Shown: positions 16,490 through 27,000 of the stretch, piece by piece | Layout: every line of letters starts with the position of its first letter | How positions within the stretch are numbered: position 1 is the stretch's first letter | Source: an uncultured Clostridia bacterium | GTDB lineage: Bacteria; Bacillota; Clostridia; TANB77; CAG-508 | DNA: 35,685 nt | Reading direction: 5' to 3' | Assembly: GCA_948857205.1 (NCBI GenBank) | Contig: CAQPRV010000050.1 | Coordinates: 1-35,685, forward strand | The notes under the pieces: model-generated | Database searches by the model: none | Told to the model about the DNA's origin: nothing | The model's input: the letters and a program-made list of their open reading frames with translations, nothing else | Translations under genes and position numbers: made by a program

Positions 16490-16549
16490 GTAGCCGTAAT
16501 AAAGAATAGAAAACATATTAATTGTAATAAAAAAGTCATATAAAAATGA

Positions 16550-16578
16550 TTGAAAAAGAAAATGATATATGTTATAAA
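16550..16578 (+). promoter_or_regulatory. Promoter of ftsH
   Basis: TTGAAA (16550-16555), a 17-bp spacer and TATAAA (16573-16578), with TG one base upstream of the -10 (extended -10). The start site would be about 25 nt before the AGGGAGGA ribosome binding site. ftsH can therefore be transcribed independently of tilS. Confidence 0.7.
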
Positions 16579-16611
16579 TTCAATGTAAATTAAACACAGG
16601 GAGGAATTATT

Positions 16612-18423
16612 TTGAAAAACGGAATTAAAACATTAGCTATGTGGCTAATAATAGGAGTTATATTTATTGTAGTATTATCATCTATTGTAGAAAATAGTGA
16701 CTCAAAATTAAAATATTCAGATTTAATAACCAATATTAATAGTGGTAAAGTTGAAGCCATTGAAATTGATTCAAATGGAACTTCAGCAACAGTTCAATTA
16801 AAAGATGAAAAAGTAAAAAAAGAAGTAAATATACCAAATATGGAAAATTTCATGTCATACACTGAAGATTTCTTAAAAGAAGGAGCATTTACACTTGAAG
16901 AAAAATCACAATCTATATTTGTAACAATATTAAGTTTATTAACACCATTTGGTTTGTTAATTATATTCTTTATATTCTGGTTCTTTATGATGGGTGGAGC
17001 AAACAATGGCAATCCAGGAAGTAAAACAATGTCTTTTGGAAAAAGTAAAGCAAGAATGATGACACCAGCAGAGAAAAATAAGATAACTTTTGAAGATGTT
17101 GCAGGTGTTGACGAAGAAAAAGAAGAATTAGAAGAAATTGTAGAATTTTTAAAGAATCCTAAAAAATTTACAGATATGGGAGCAAGAATTCCAAAAGGAG
17201 TATTATTAGTTGGTCAACCTGGTACAGGTAAAACTCTTTTAGCAAAAGCAGTAGCAGGAGAAGCAGGAGTACCATTCTTTATAATAAGTGGTTCTGATTT
17301 TGTTGAAATGTTTGTTGGTGTTGGTGCTTCAAGAGTAAGAGATTTATTTGACCAAGCTAAGAAAAATGCACCATGTATTATATTTATAGACGAAATTGAT
17401 GCTGTTGGTCGTCAAAGAGGTGCAGGTCTTGGCGGAGGACATGATGAAAGAGAACAAACCTTAAACCAATTATTAGTAGAAATGGATGGATTTGCAGAAA
17501 ATGAAGGTGTTATAGTTTTAGCTGCTACTAATAGACCAGATGTATTAGATAAGGCTTTATTAAGAGCAGGAAGATTTGATAGACAAATAGTAGTAGGTGC
17601 ACCTGATGTAAAAGCAAGAGAACAAATATTAGAAGTTCATTCAAGAAAGAAAAGATTAGCAGATGATGTTGATTTAAAAGTTATTGCTAAAAACACATCT
17701 GGATTTGCTGGAGCAGACTTAGAGAATGTATTAAATGAGGCAGCTTTATTAGCTGCAAGAAGAAATCTAAATGAGATTGGAATGAAAGAAATAGAAGATG
17801 CCATGGTAAAAGTTACTATGGGACCTGAAAAGAAAACAAGAGTAAGAAGTGAAAAAGAAAATAGATTAGTAGCATATCATGAAGCAGGTCATGCAGTTGT
17901 AAGTCACTATTTAGAAACACAAGATCCTGTTCATCAAATATCAATAGTTCCAAGAGGTATGGCAGGTGGATATACAATGTATAGACCAACTGAAGATAAA
18001 TCATTCATGTCAAAAACAGAAATGGAAGAAAATATAGTATCTCTTTTAGGAGGAAGGGTTGCAGAAGCTTTAATACTTAATGATATTTCAACTGGTGCTA
18101 GTAATGATATTGAAAGAGCAACTAAAATTGCAAGAGGTATGGTTACTAAGTATGGTATGAGTGATAGAATAGGAACTTTAATGCTTGGTTCTAGTCAGGA
18201 AGAAGTATTCTTAGGAAGAGATTTTGCTCAAAGTAAAGAATATTCTGAAGAAACAGCTGCTATAATTGATGAAGAAACAAAGAAGATTGTTGATACAGGT
18301 TATAATAGAGCTAAACAAATTTTAACTGATAATGTAGATAAACTTCATCAAGTTGCAAGTGTATTATTAGAAAAAGAAAAGATTGAAGCAGACGAATTTG
18401 AAGCTATATTTGGAAAAGAGTAA
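16612..18423 (+). CDS. ftsH: ATP-dependent zinc metalloprotease FtsH
   Basis: FtsH is the hexameric membrane AAA+ protease that removes misfolded membrane proteins and short-lived regulators. Start codon TTG 16612; AGGGAGGA at 16598-16605 fixes it. Two membrane segments (about 6-26 and 103-125) flank a short extracytoplasmic domain. Walker A GQPGTGKT lies at 201-208, Walker B is IIFIDEIDAVG, and the second region of homology is ATNRPDVLDKALLRAGRFD. The zinc site is H423-E424-A-G-H427. The length of 603 residues is normal, and the C-terminus is short. The usual tilS-hpt-ftsH arrangement is reduced here to tilS-ftsH, with no hpt between them. A strong terminator follows directly. Confidence 0.97.
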   Translation: MKNGIKTLAMWLIIGVIFIVVLSSIVENSDSKLKYSDLITNINSGKVEAIEIDSNGTSATVQLKDEKVKKEVNIPNMENFMSYTEDFLKEGAFTLEEKSQSIFVTILSLLTPFGLLIIFFIFWFFMMGGANNGNPGSKTMSFGKSKARMMTPAEKNKITFEDVAGVDEEKEELEEIVEFLKNPKKFTDMGARIPKGVLLVGQPGTGKTLLAKAVAGEAGVPFFIISGSDFVEMFVGVGASRVRDLFDQAKKNAPCIIFIDEIDAVGRQRGAGLGGGHDEREQTLNQLLVEMDGFAENEGVIVLAATNRPDVLDKALLRAGRFDRQIVVGAPDVKAREQILEVHSRKKRLADDVDLKVIAKNTSGFAGADLENVLNEAALLAARRNLNEIGMKEIEDAMVKVTMGPEKKTRVRSEKENRLVAYHEAGHAVVSHYLETQDPVHQISIVPRGMAGGYTMYRPTEDKSFMSKTEMEENIVSLLGGRVAEALILNDISTGASNDIERATKIARGMVTKYGMSDRIGTLMLGSSQEEVFLGRDFAQSKEYSEETAAIIDEETKKIVDTGYNRAKQILTDNVDKLHQVASVLLEKEKIEADEFEAIFGKE

Positions 18424-18430
18424 TATATTA

Positions 18431-18468
18431 AAAATGCCAAAAAGTAATAAATACTTTTGGCATTTTTT
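18431..18468 (+). terminator. Terminator of ftsH
   Basis: AATGCCAAAAAGTA pairs with TACTTTTGGCATT (one bulged base) around a short AT loop, followed by seven T residues. It starts about 10 bp after the ftsH stop. Confidence 0.9.
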
Positions 18469-18478
18469 TAATACACTA

Positions 18479-18573
18479 CTTGATTTTTAGGGTAGATAAT
18501 TAAATAAAGGGAAGAAAAATATTTTAGATATTTTTTTCCTTTATTTAAAATAAATACTCACTAAAAAATCAAG
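18479..18573. repeat. 95-bp foldback (MITE-like) element
   Basis: Three nested inverted repeats share one axis: CTTGATTTTTAG (18479-18490) with CTAAAAAATCAAG (18561-18573); TTAAATAAAGG (18500-18510) with CCTTTATTTAA (18538-18548), perfect; and AAAAATAT (18515-18522) with ATATTTTT (18528-18535), perfect, around a 5-nt loop. The element folds into one long hairpin. It lies after the ftsH terminator, so it is not needed for termination. No protein is encoded. Confidence 0.65.
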
Positions 18574-18730
18574 ATTTGAAAGCTTAGATAACTTAGTTCA
18601 ATAGCTATATACTAAGTTGTAACTTTAAAACTATTTTTTACCCCATTTTGTTTTATAAAATTATTGAAATTTTTGAAATTTTGGTATACAATGAAAAAAA
18701 TCAAAAGAAAAGAAATTTTAGGAGCTAATT
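18574..18730 (+). promoter_or_regulatory. Upstream region of the J-domain gene
   Basis: AACTTAGT (18590-18597) and ACTAAGTT (18611-18618) form a perfect 8-bp inverted repeat with a 13-nt gap, a possible operator. TATACA (18685-18690) is a plausible -10, with only weak -35 candidates: TATTGA at 17 bp or TTGAAA at 15 bp. The ribosome binding site TTTTAGGAG lies at 18716-18724. Confidence 0.35.
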
Positions 18731-19309
18731 ATGAAAGATTATTATGAAATATTAGAAGTCAATGAACATGCATCTAAAGAAGTAATTGAAAAAGCCTATA
18801 AAGTTTTAGCAAAAAAAAATCACCCAGACCTATATGTAGGTGAATTAAGAAGAAACGCAGAATTAAGATTAAGAGATATAAATGAAGCTTATAAAATTCT
18901 TTCAGACGATTTTTTAAGAGAGCAATATGATAATGAAATACAAAAAGATAAAATAGAAGAATATATAAAAGAGCGTACAGAAAATAAAGATACTAGAAAA
19001 AATACAAATAATAAAAGAAGAAACAATAAAGATATAAAAAAGCAAAAAAAAGAAAATGAAAATAACATTAGAGTTACTGGAATGGCAGCAAATATAGAAT
19101 TAGTAAAAATGTTATTAAAACATAAGCCAAAAAAAATCAATTTAAAAGATCTAAAAAGAGATGACTGGGTTGCGATTGCATTAACAATAGTTATCTTAAT
19201 TATATTAGGAATTATATTATGGTTCATACCTTTTACAAATGGATGGATTAGAGAATTAACTGTTGATAACCCATTGTTCAGTTGGATTGGAAAAATATTT
19301 TCAAAATAA
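18731..19309 (+). CDS. J-domain protein with C-terminal membrane anchor
   Basis: The 192-residue protein has an N-terminal J domain (about 1-66) starting MKDYYEILEVNEHASKEVIE, with the essential HPD motif at 31-33, which in the family stimulates DnaK ATPase. A highly charged Lys/Asn/Glu linker (about 75-115) follows. One hydrophobic segment, WVAIALTIVILIILGIILWF, lies near 145-170, so the J domain would sit on the cytoplasmic membrane face. It lacks the Gly/Phe region, zinc fingers and client-binding domains of true DnaJ, so it is not dnaJ itself. It may recruit DnaK to the membrane. ATG 18731 follows AGGAG with a 6-nt gap. It is 27 bp ahead of nrdG, possibly co-transcribed, though a functional link is not obvious. 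Confidence 0.88.
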   Translation: MKDYYEILEVNEHASKEVIEKAYKVLAKKNHPDLYVGELRRNAELRLRDINEAYKILSDDFLREQYDNEIQKDKIEEYIKERTENKDTRKNTNNKRRNNKDIKKQKKENENNIRVTGMAANIELVKMLLKHKPKKINLKDLKRDDWVAIALTIVILIILGIILWFIPFTNGWIRELTVDNPLFSWIGKIFSK

Positions 19310-19336
19310 TATATAGTAAAAAAGGGGATGTAGAAG

Positions 19337-19855
19337 ATGCATTATGCAGACATAAAAAAAGCTGATATAGCAAATGGAGTAGGAGTTAGAGTATCACTTT
19401 TTGTAAGTGGATGTAACCATCATTGCAAAAATTGTTTTAATCCAGAAGCATGGGATTTTAATTATGGGAAGGAATTTACAGAAAAAGAAATAGATAAAAT
19501 AATAGCAGAATTAGATCATCCTTATGTCTCAGGACTAAGTTTATTAGGAGGAGAGCCCTTAGAACATGTAAATCAAAAGGGGTTATTACCACTAGTAAAG
19601 AAGGCAAAAGAAAAGTTTCCAAACAAAAATATATGGTGCTATACAGGTTATACATTTGATAAAATTGTAGAAGGAATGTGTCAAAACTGGGAAGAAACTC
19701 CAGAACTTTTATCATATATTGATGTAATGGTAGATGGCAAATTTGAAGAAGAAAATAAAGATATCAAATTAAAATTTAGAGGTTCAAGTAATCAAAGAAT
19801 AATAGATGTAAAGAAGTCTTTAAAAGAGAAAAAAACTATATTATTTGAAATATAA
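19337..19855 (+). CDS. nrdG: Anaerobic ribonucleotide reductase activating protein
   Basis: This radical SAM activase generates the glycyl radical on class III ribonucleotide reductase (NrdD), providing dNTPs without oxygen. The protein is 172 residues. The [4Fe-4S]/SAM site C26-x3-C30-x2-C33 lies in SGCNHHCKNCFN; the NrdG-typical PEAWDF follows, then LSLLGGEPLEH and IWCYTGYTFD. GGGGATG precedes the ATG. nrdD is not in the window, so the pair is split, or nrdD lies elsewhere. The start MHYADIKKADIANGVGVRVS matches the family start. A terminator overlaps the stop. Confidence 0.95.
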   Translation: MHYADIKKADIANGVGVRVSLFVSGCNHHCKNCFNPEAWDFNYGKEFTEKEIDKIIAELDHPYVSGLSLLGGEPLEHVNQKGLLPLVKKAKEKFPNKNIWCYTGYTFDKIVEGMCQNWEETPELLSYIDVMVDGKFEEENKDIKLKFRGSSNQRIIDVKKSLKEKKTILFEI

Positions 19856-19889
19856 AAATGTTTAAGCAAAAAATGCTTAGGCATTTTTT
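19855..19889 (+). terminator. Terminator of nrdG
   Basis: AAATGTTTAAGCA (19856-19868) pairs with TGCTTAGGCATTT (19874-19886) through two G-U wobbles, then T residues. It starts at the nrdG stop codon. The following stretch to 20040 is very AT-rich and holds nothing I can name. Confidence 0.85.
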
Positions 19890-20040
19890 ATTTAAAAAAC
19901 ACAAAGAATAAATAACCTATAAAAACTACTTTAATCAAATTAAAAAAATAAACAATTAATATTAATTATTTTTATTAATCTAAAAATTTAAAATTAAAGA
20001 ATAAAAAACATAAAAAGTTTTAAAAAAAGGTTGAAAAGTA

Positions 20041-20069
20041 TTGAAAAATAAGGAAAAATAAGATATAAT
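20041..20069 (+). promoter_or_regulatory. Promoter of the cohesin/dockerin gene pair
   Basis: TTGAAA (20041-20046), a 17-bp spacer and a perfect TATAAT (20064-20069). The ribosome binding site AAGGAGAGG (20088-20096) follows. It probably drives both the 311-residue gene and the giant gene 31 bp after it. Confidence 0.75.
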
Positions 20070-20104
20070 AATATAGAAATAAAAAACAAGGAGAGGTAAA
20101 AGAA

Positions 20105-21040
20105 ATGAAAAGAACAATTGTTTTTAATATAATATTTATAAGTTTATTTTTGATATCATTTAGTGTATTAGCAAATACACAAATAGAAATAGGAATAAAT
20201 AGCAATATGAATCAATTGAAAGGTGGCCAAGAAGCTATTATAACAGTAAACTTAGAAAATTACGTAGGAATAAAAGAAGGAATTAATTGTTATAAAGCAA
20301 CCCTAGAATATGACAAAGAAATTTTTAAAGAAATAACACAAAATAATTTCCAAAGTAAAAATGATTGGGAAGAATTAAAATATAATAAAGAAACAGGAGA
20401 GTTTATAGCAATAAAAAAATCTGGAAGTAAAGAAGCAGAAGAAATATTGCAAATTAAACTAGAAGTAAAAGAAGAGGCAAAAGCAACTAAAACGCAAGTA
20501 AAAATAAAAGACATAGTTACATCAGAAGGAAAAGAAGACATACAAATAAATGAAAAAATGTTAGCTATTGATATAATAGAAGAACAAGAAGAAAAGCCAG
20601 AAGATCCTAAAAAACCAGAAAAAATCACATCAGAAAAATACAAAATAGAAGAAGGTTACATATCAAGAATAATACCAAAAACAACAGTACACGATTTTGA
20701 ACAAAATGTAAGATTAGAAAATGTAATAACAGATCCCAAAATGGTATTTACAGATGAAGAAGGAAATAAATTAGCAGAAAATAGTAAAATTAAGACTGGA
20801 ACAAAATTAAAAGTAGGTACAACTTTACAATTTACACTTATAGTAATAGGAGATACAGATAAAGATTCAGAAATAACAATTAACGATATGGCAAACATAA
20901 AATTACATTTAATAGAAACACAAAAATTAACAGGAATTGCATTAAAAGCAGCAGATGTTGATAACATTGATAACGATGTTACAATAAATGACTTAGCACA
21001 AATAAAATTAATATTAATTGATTTATTAGAATTAAAATAG
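20105..21040 (+). CDS. Secreted cohesin-like and dockerin protein
   Basis: The 311-residue protein has a signal peptide (MKRTIVFNIIFISLFLISFS then VLA-NTQ). Residues about 27-155 look like a cohesin-type beta-sandwich: INSNMNQLKGGQEAIITVNL, the LEYDKEIFKEI strand pattern, and a late IVTSEGKEDIQINE. A Glu/Lys/Pro linker (about 160-180) follows, then a short beta region. The C-terminal dockerin-type repeats are GDTDKDSEITINDMANIKLH (canonical calcium loop) and ADVDNIDNDVTINDLAQIKL (first loop position shifted). In the family, cohesins bind dockerins tightly to assemble extracellular complexes. One molecule carrying both would be an adaptor. It is 31 bp before a giant protein with its own dockerin. 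No LPXTG or SLH anchor is seen. The cohesin call is moderate; the dockerin and secretion are firm. Confidence 0.7.
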   Translation: MKRTIVFNIIFISLFLISFSVLANTQIEIGINSNMNQLKGGQEAIITVNLENYVGIKEGINCYKATLEYDKEIFKEITQNNFQSKNDWEELKYNKETGEFIAIKKSGSKEAEEILQIKLEVKEEAKATKTQVKIKDIVTSEGKEDIQINEKMLAIDIIEEQEEKPEDPKKPEKITSEKYKIEEGYISRIIPKTTVHDFEQNVRLENVITDPKMVFTDEEGNKLAENSKIKTGTKLKVGTTLQFTLIVIGDTDKDSEITINDMANIKLHLIETQKLTGIALKAADVDNIDNDVTINDLAQIKLILIDLLELK

Positions 21041-21071
21041 AAAAATATAACTATGGGGGAAATTAAAATAT

Positions 21072-24000
21072 ATGAAAGAAATTAAGCAATTAGAAAAAAA
21101 TAAGCATAAGTTGTTATTTAAAATAAGTATCTGTTCAGTATTACTAATAGTATTATTTTTAGGAATAATCTATGCAGCATCAACCTTATCATCAAAAGGA
21201 GAATTAAATGATGATGGAGTAATAGATTATAAAGATGTTAATTTATTAGAAATGCATTTAATAAATTTGAGACTATTGCCAGAAGAAAAACAAGAAAATG
21301 CAGACATGAATAGTGATGGAAAAATAACAGTAACAGACTTAACACTTTTAATTAAAAAGATAGAAGAAAAAAGAAATTATATAGTTGAATTAACAAATAT
21401 TGACACAGAAAATTACTATCCAAATAAAAATGAAGAAATAGAAGTTGAATTTGGAGCAAACATAAACTATGAAGATGTAAATATTGAAAAAGTAATAATA
21501 AACGAAAAAGAATATAATGTCGAATATTTAGATGGATTATATAAAATAAAAATAGGTGTAGGGGAGCAAATAGGAAAACAAGAATATCACTTTACAAAAG
21601 CAATATTAAATACTAATGCAGAAGTAAAAATAGATTATACTTTTACAATAAGTGTATTAAAAAATCGACCATATGTAGATGACAAAAGTTATAAGTTAGA
21701 AGAAAGCTTTGAAGGAAAGGCAAACATATCATTTAATTTAATAGATGAAGATAATAGTATTACTTCAGCACAATTTAATGTTTATGAAATATCTAATATA
21801 AAAGGAGAAAAAAATACATTAGAAACAAGAGATGAGGCAGACACAGAAACACAAATTTTAACCGCTGATATTACGGCAGGAAGCAATACACAAGAAGTAC
21901 CAGTAGAAGATGGAAAAAGTTATAGAGTAGAGATATGTGTAGCATATAATACAGCTTCAGAATTAATAGATGGAAAAGACCATAAAGAAGAATCTATTTT
22001 ATATAGTAAAGAATTTACAATGGCATTAGACTACCAATTAAGTATATCTAATATTAAAACATTAAAAGACGAACAAGAAAATAATAAATTTTCTAGGAAA
22101 GAGCCAATAAAAATTGTATTTGAAAGTACTAATATAGCATTTGAAAACACTAATAGTAGTAATTTTGAGCCAGGTACAGTTACAATAAATCAAAAAGAAT
22201 ATACAGTAACTAAAGAAGAGAATAAATACACTGTAACAATAGATGGAATAGAAAAAATAGGGGAAAATACTATTTGTATAGAAAAAATAAAACTTAACAA
22301 TGGAAAAGAAATTACATTAGAAAATAACAATACTATAAAAGTTGAAATAGATGCTCAAAAACCAATTGTTACTAATTTTGAAACTGAAGAAAATGTACAA
22401 GAAAAAAATATCAAAGTAAGTTTTGAAATAGAAGATGAATCAAAATCAATTCAAACAGCCAAAGTAGTATTATATGATAGTGGAGAAAATATCATAGAAA
22501 GTAAAGACATAACAATAGAAGAAATAGAAAATGGAATTATAGAAAAAATATTAAATACAAAATCAACAAACAAATATATTATAAAGGTTATAGCAACTTA
22601 CCAAGAAACAGAAGACCATATTATAACAGATAGTGTATTATTAGAAAAGCAAATTATAGCAGGCAATTTTGCTACAATTAAAAAAGCTGAAGTAGAACCA
22701 ACAACAATAGAGAAAAATGAAACAGTGAAGATTACATATGAAATTGAAACTAATAGTGAAAGTGAAATTGCAAAAATTCGTGTTAATAACTTAGATTGTA
22801 TTGCAACTAAAAAATCAGATGGAGTGTATGAAGTAGTTACAGAGGTTGGAAAAGAGGCTAAAGTATTAGAACTAATTACTAGTAAAATCTTATTTGCTGA
22901 TGAAACAGAAGCAAGTGTAGAAAATACAGTAGAGGTAACAGTTTTAAAAGATATGCCAAAAATAGAAGAAATCAAGCAAGAAGACAATTTAGCAGAAAAT
23001 AAAGTAACTGTAACATTTACATTAGTAGATCCAGATAATAGCTTTATTACAGGAAAAGTACAATTAGTAAAACCAGCAACAGAAGGAATGCCAGAGCAAG
23101 TAGTGCAAGAACCAACTATTGAAAGAGATGGCGAACATGGAAAAGTAATTTTTGAAAATGTAGAAATTGACAAAGAATATACTGCAAGATTTATTGCAAA
23201 TTATAATCGTTTTCCAGAAGGTGACGAAAACATAGAAGAAAATCAAGTCATTAGAGAAGCAAAAATTATGCTAGTTGGTGACTACAACTTACAAGTAAGT
23301 GACCTAAAAACAGCAAATGAAGAAAAAGACACAAAATATTTTGAGAAAAACGAAGAAATTACCCTAAGCTTTAATTGCACCAATGCAACCAGTTTCTTAC
23401 CAGAAAAAGCAGTCATAAATGGAAGCGAATATAGTTTAACACAGAGGGAAGGAACCAACATTTATACCACTAAATTAGCAGGACTAGAAGAAAGTGGTGT
23501 AAAAGAATACAAATTAGAAACCATTATATTAAACAATAAGAGATTTTTAGATGTAGAACCAGAACAAAAAATAAAAATCGAAGTATTAAAAGAAAAACCA
23601 ACCATTACCAGTTTTGGATACAAAGAAGACGAGACTGACAAAAATAAGGTGGTGGCAAGCTTTAACCTAAATGATGTAGAAACAACTATCTCTAATGGAA
23701 CCATTGTAATTTTTGATGACCATAAAAATGAGATCAAAACACAAAATTTGGTAGTAGGCAATAATCAAATTACATTTGATAAAATAGATAGTGAATACTA
23801 TAACATTAAGGTAATAGCTAATTATGACCTAGATACTAACACTTTAGGTGCTGGCGAAAATGAATACCAAGAACAAATACTATTACAAGAAGAAATTGAT
23901 TTTACAGAACGAAAAATCCAACTAAAAGACATACAAGATGTAAGATTATACCATATATATTATGGATTTCCAATGGAAGTAAAAAACATTGATAGTAATG

Positions 24001-27000
24001 AAATAATTGAAAATCCAGAAAATTATGTAGCAAAAGTAAAAATGAAAAATATGCCAGATATGCATGCAAATATAAAATCTTGTAGAATTGAGCAAAGAAA
24101 AGTTATTTTAGAATTAGATGTAGAAAATACGATAATCTACAAAGGAGACGAAAGACAAGCAAAAGTAGAAGTACCTTTTGGTGTTATGGGAAATACAGGT
24201 TCTTCTGTAAAAAATGAATCTTTTGAAGACTTACTTTATCAAATGAGACAATATCCAACAGGAACCTTTAACCTAACAAAAGATTATGACGCTTCTGAAT
24301 ATGAAGTAGATTCCTTAACCTATTTTGGAGATGGCATGTTTGAAGGAACTATTAATGGAAATGGGCATACCATCTACAATTTACAAAAACCAATATTTAA
24401 CGAAATAGAAAGAGCAACGATTAAAAACCTTGTGATAGAAAATGCTTATATAACAAGCAAAGTAGGTTCATGGCAAAAAGGATTTATTGCGAATGAAATT
24501 TACAGTAAAACAGTTGTTAGCAATGTCCACATCAAAAATTCAACCATTTCTACTTATAGTCAATTCTATACATTTGGACCAATAGCTGGAAGATTAAGTG
24601 GTAGTAGAGTTGAAAAATGTAGTGTTACCAATCTATCTATAGTAGCACAAAGAGGAGCAGGTTCTAGAAGAGTAGGAGGAATTGTTGGAGAAATAGGATA
24701 TGGTTCAACCATAGAAGACTGTTATGTAACAGGAGAAATTCAAGGCTCTTGGGAAGTAGGAGGAATTGTTGGTGGTGTTCAAGATTCTATGTATCAACAA
24801 AATACCATTAAACATTGTATTGCAAAAGTAAATATCAATGGAACGTCAGGACCAGGTAACGTAGGAGGAATTGCTGGAAATGCAAATGGTGCAGGAAGAA
24901 TTAAACTAGTACAAAATATTAGTTTAGCAGAAGGAAGCAAATCTTATAAAACACATGGAAGCGCTATTACATTAGACCCAGATACCTTCAATTACGAAAT
25001 GACAGAATCGAATTTAACAGCAAATGCCGAAAATTCAAGTGGACGAATTAAAGAATTTGCTAAAAATGAATTTAGTGGAGAATTCTGCAAAGAACAAGCA
25101 GGATTTAGTGACCAAATTTGGAATTTAGACGATAAAAACTATGAAAACATACCAACTTTAAAAGGTTATGACCCAAATAGCAAACAAGAAGGGGCAACTA
25201 CTGGAAACTACATTCCAGATGTGGAAAGATTAAAGAAGATGCAAGACTATGACTCTAAAAAGGAAGTAGCCTATTCAAACCTATACAAACTAATGCCATT
25301 CTTTGACGCCAAATATTTAGTAGTAGATGGGGCAAGAATTAGCGAAGACGACGTTTTAAACCAAAAACAAATAAAAACCATTTTACCATATAATGATAAA
25401 AATGAATTTGTGCTAACTCTTACCGAAGAAAACCATCAAAGTATAGACCATATCAATGTAGTATTTACAGATGACACCACAAAGCAATACCAAGTGAAGT
25501 TTAAAAACATGAATAACCATGTGGTATCTTATAAATTAGAAGAACTAGGAATTGAATATAACTTCGACAAATATGTTATAAAACAAGATGCAGAAATTGT
25601 AAAAAAATTAACAGACTATATTCAAACTCTAGATTATGACAGAGACTTAAAACCATTAGTAGCACCAATCAACTTAGGAGACCGTATTTATAAAGACTTC
25701 TTTGATGAAACAATTAAAACAGAAGAAAGCGCAAAACAATTTGTTTTAAACTTTTTAGGAAATGTAAATGGATATAGTTTAACAATAGATAATTCTATTT
25801 TAAACAATTATATTTATGATTATTTAACTAAAAGTACGAATAAGCTAAAACAATATATGTTTGCTTATAACTATTATTCACGTTTTTATAGCTTTGAAGT
25901 TAGTAACATGAAAGTAAGTGATATTGTATTCTTTAAAGGAGAATTATACAATACGGGTGTAAATACAAACAATTTAGTAAACTTATGCTTAGCAAGTACT
26001 TCATTAGGTACTCATGTTTCTTACTTATTCTATGAAGAAAGTTTAGGACCTTGTGTTGGCTTCACAACAGTTAGTGATTTTGTGGAACATAACATTAAAA
26101 TGTTTGCCAATAATCAAGACCCAAATGATTGGTTTGCAGAGAACTTTAATGGTATGTTAGTAGAAACATCGGCAAAAGGATATGAAGACAGTATTGATTA
26201 TCGTGCTTGGACACAACTAAAGAAACAGAAAAAATTTATCTTACCAATGTTAACCTTACCAAAAGATTCAGGCTATATGATATCAGCACCAACGACATTT
26301 TTAGTAGGTTCTCAAAGGCTTTATATAAGAGAACCAGGAAATCAAGCACAAATTCAAAATCTACAAAATTTAATGAAAAATTTTGCTAACCAAATTGGTG
26401 TATTTTATACCACAGCAGCAGGTTTTATCGAACCATCTATCTTTAATAAAGTATGTGATGTATCAATTGATACAACGGTTTTACCTGTGTTAGGAGAACA
26501 GAAAAAAGGAAAATCAACTGACCCTTTCTGTAAAAATTTTAATGAATTATTAAATGAATGGTTTACAATAAGAGCAGTAGCGGCTTATTCTGGTTCCCAA
26601 AGAATTTACTATGTTGTTGATAATACATTAACAAGTTATGGGCGTACTTGGTCACATGAAACAGGACATAACCAATGTAATTTCTTATTCTTTAAGAGAA
26701 ATGGATTTAGACCAGTTGGTGGTTGTAACAATAATGATGGGTCAGGAACAGAGGATTATACAGATGGAAATACAACACAAGGATTTGGAGATGGAGCAGT
26801 AAACTTTAACTTAAGTTATAATTATGATAGTAGTCAAGTAATCACTACAAACTTAACAACCGAAAGAATTAACTCTACAGAAAAAATAGAAAGTTATTAT
26901 AAAAGAATGTTTGAAGCAATAGACTTTTTAGACTATGCAGAAGCAAAAGCATTTTTACAATTAACACCAGAAGAACAATCAAAAGTGGCAGTACAAATTT

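Noticed and set aside
18731..19309. dnaJ chaperone gene
   Set aside because: Only the J domain is present; the Gly/Phe, zinc-finger and substrate-binding domains are absent, and a membrane segment is added.
26207..26389. 60-codon plus-strand frame inside the giant gene
   Set aside because: Out-of-frame shadow within a continuous 3559-codon gene that matches a protease family there.
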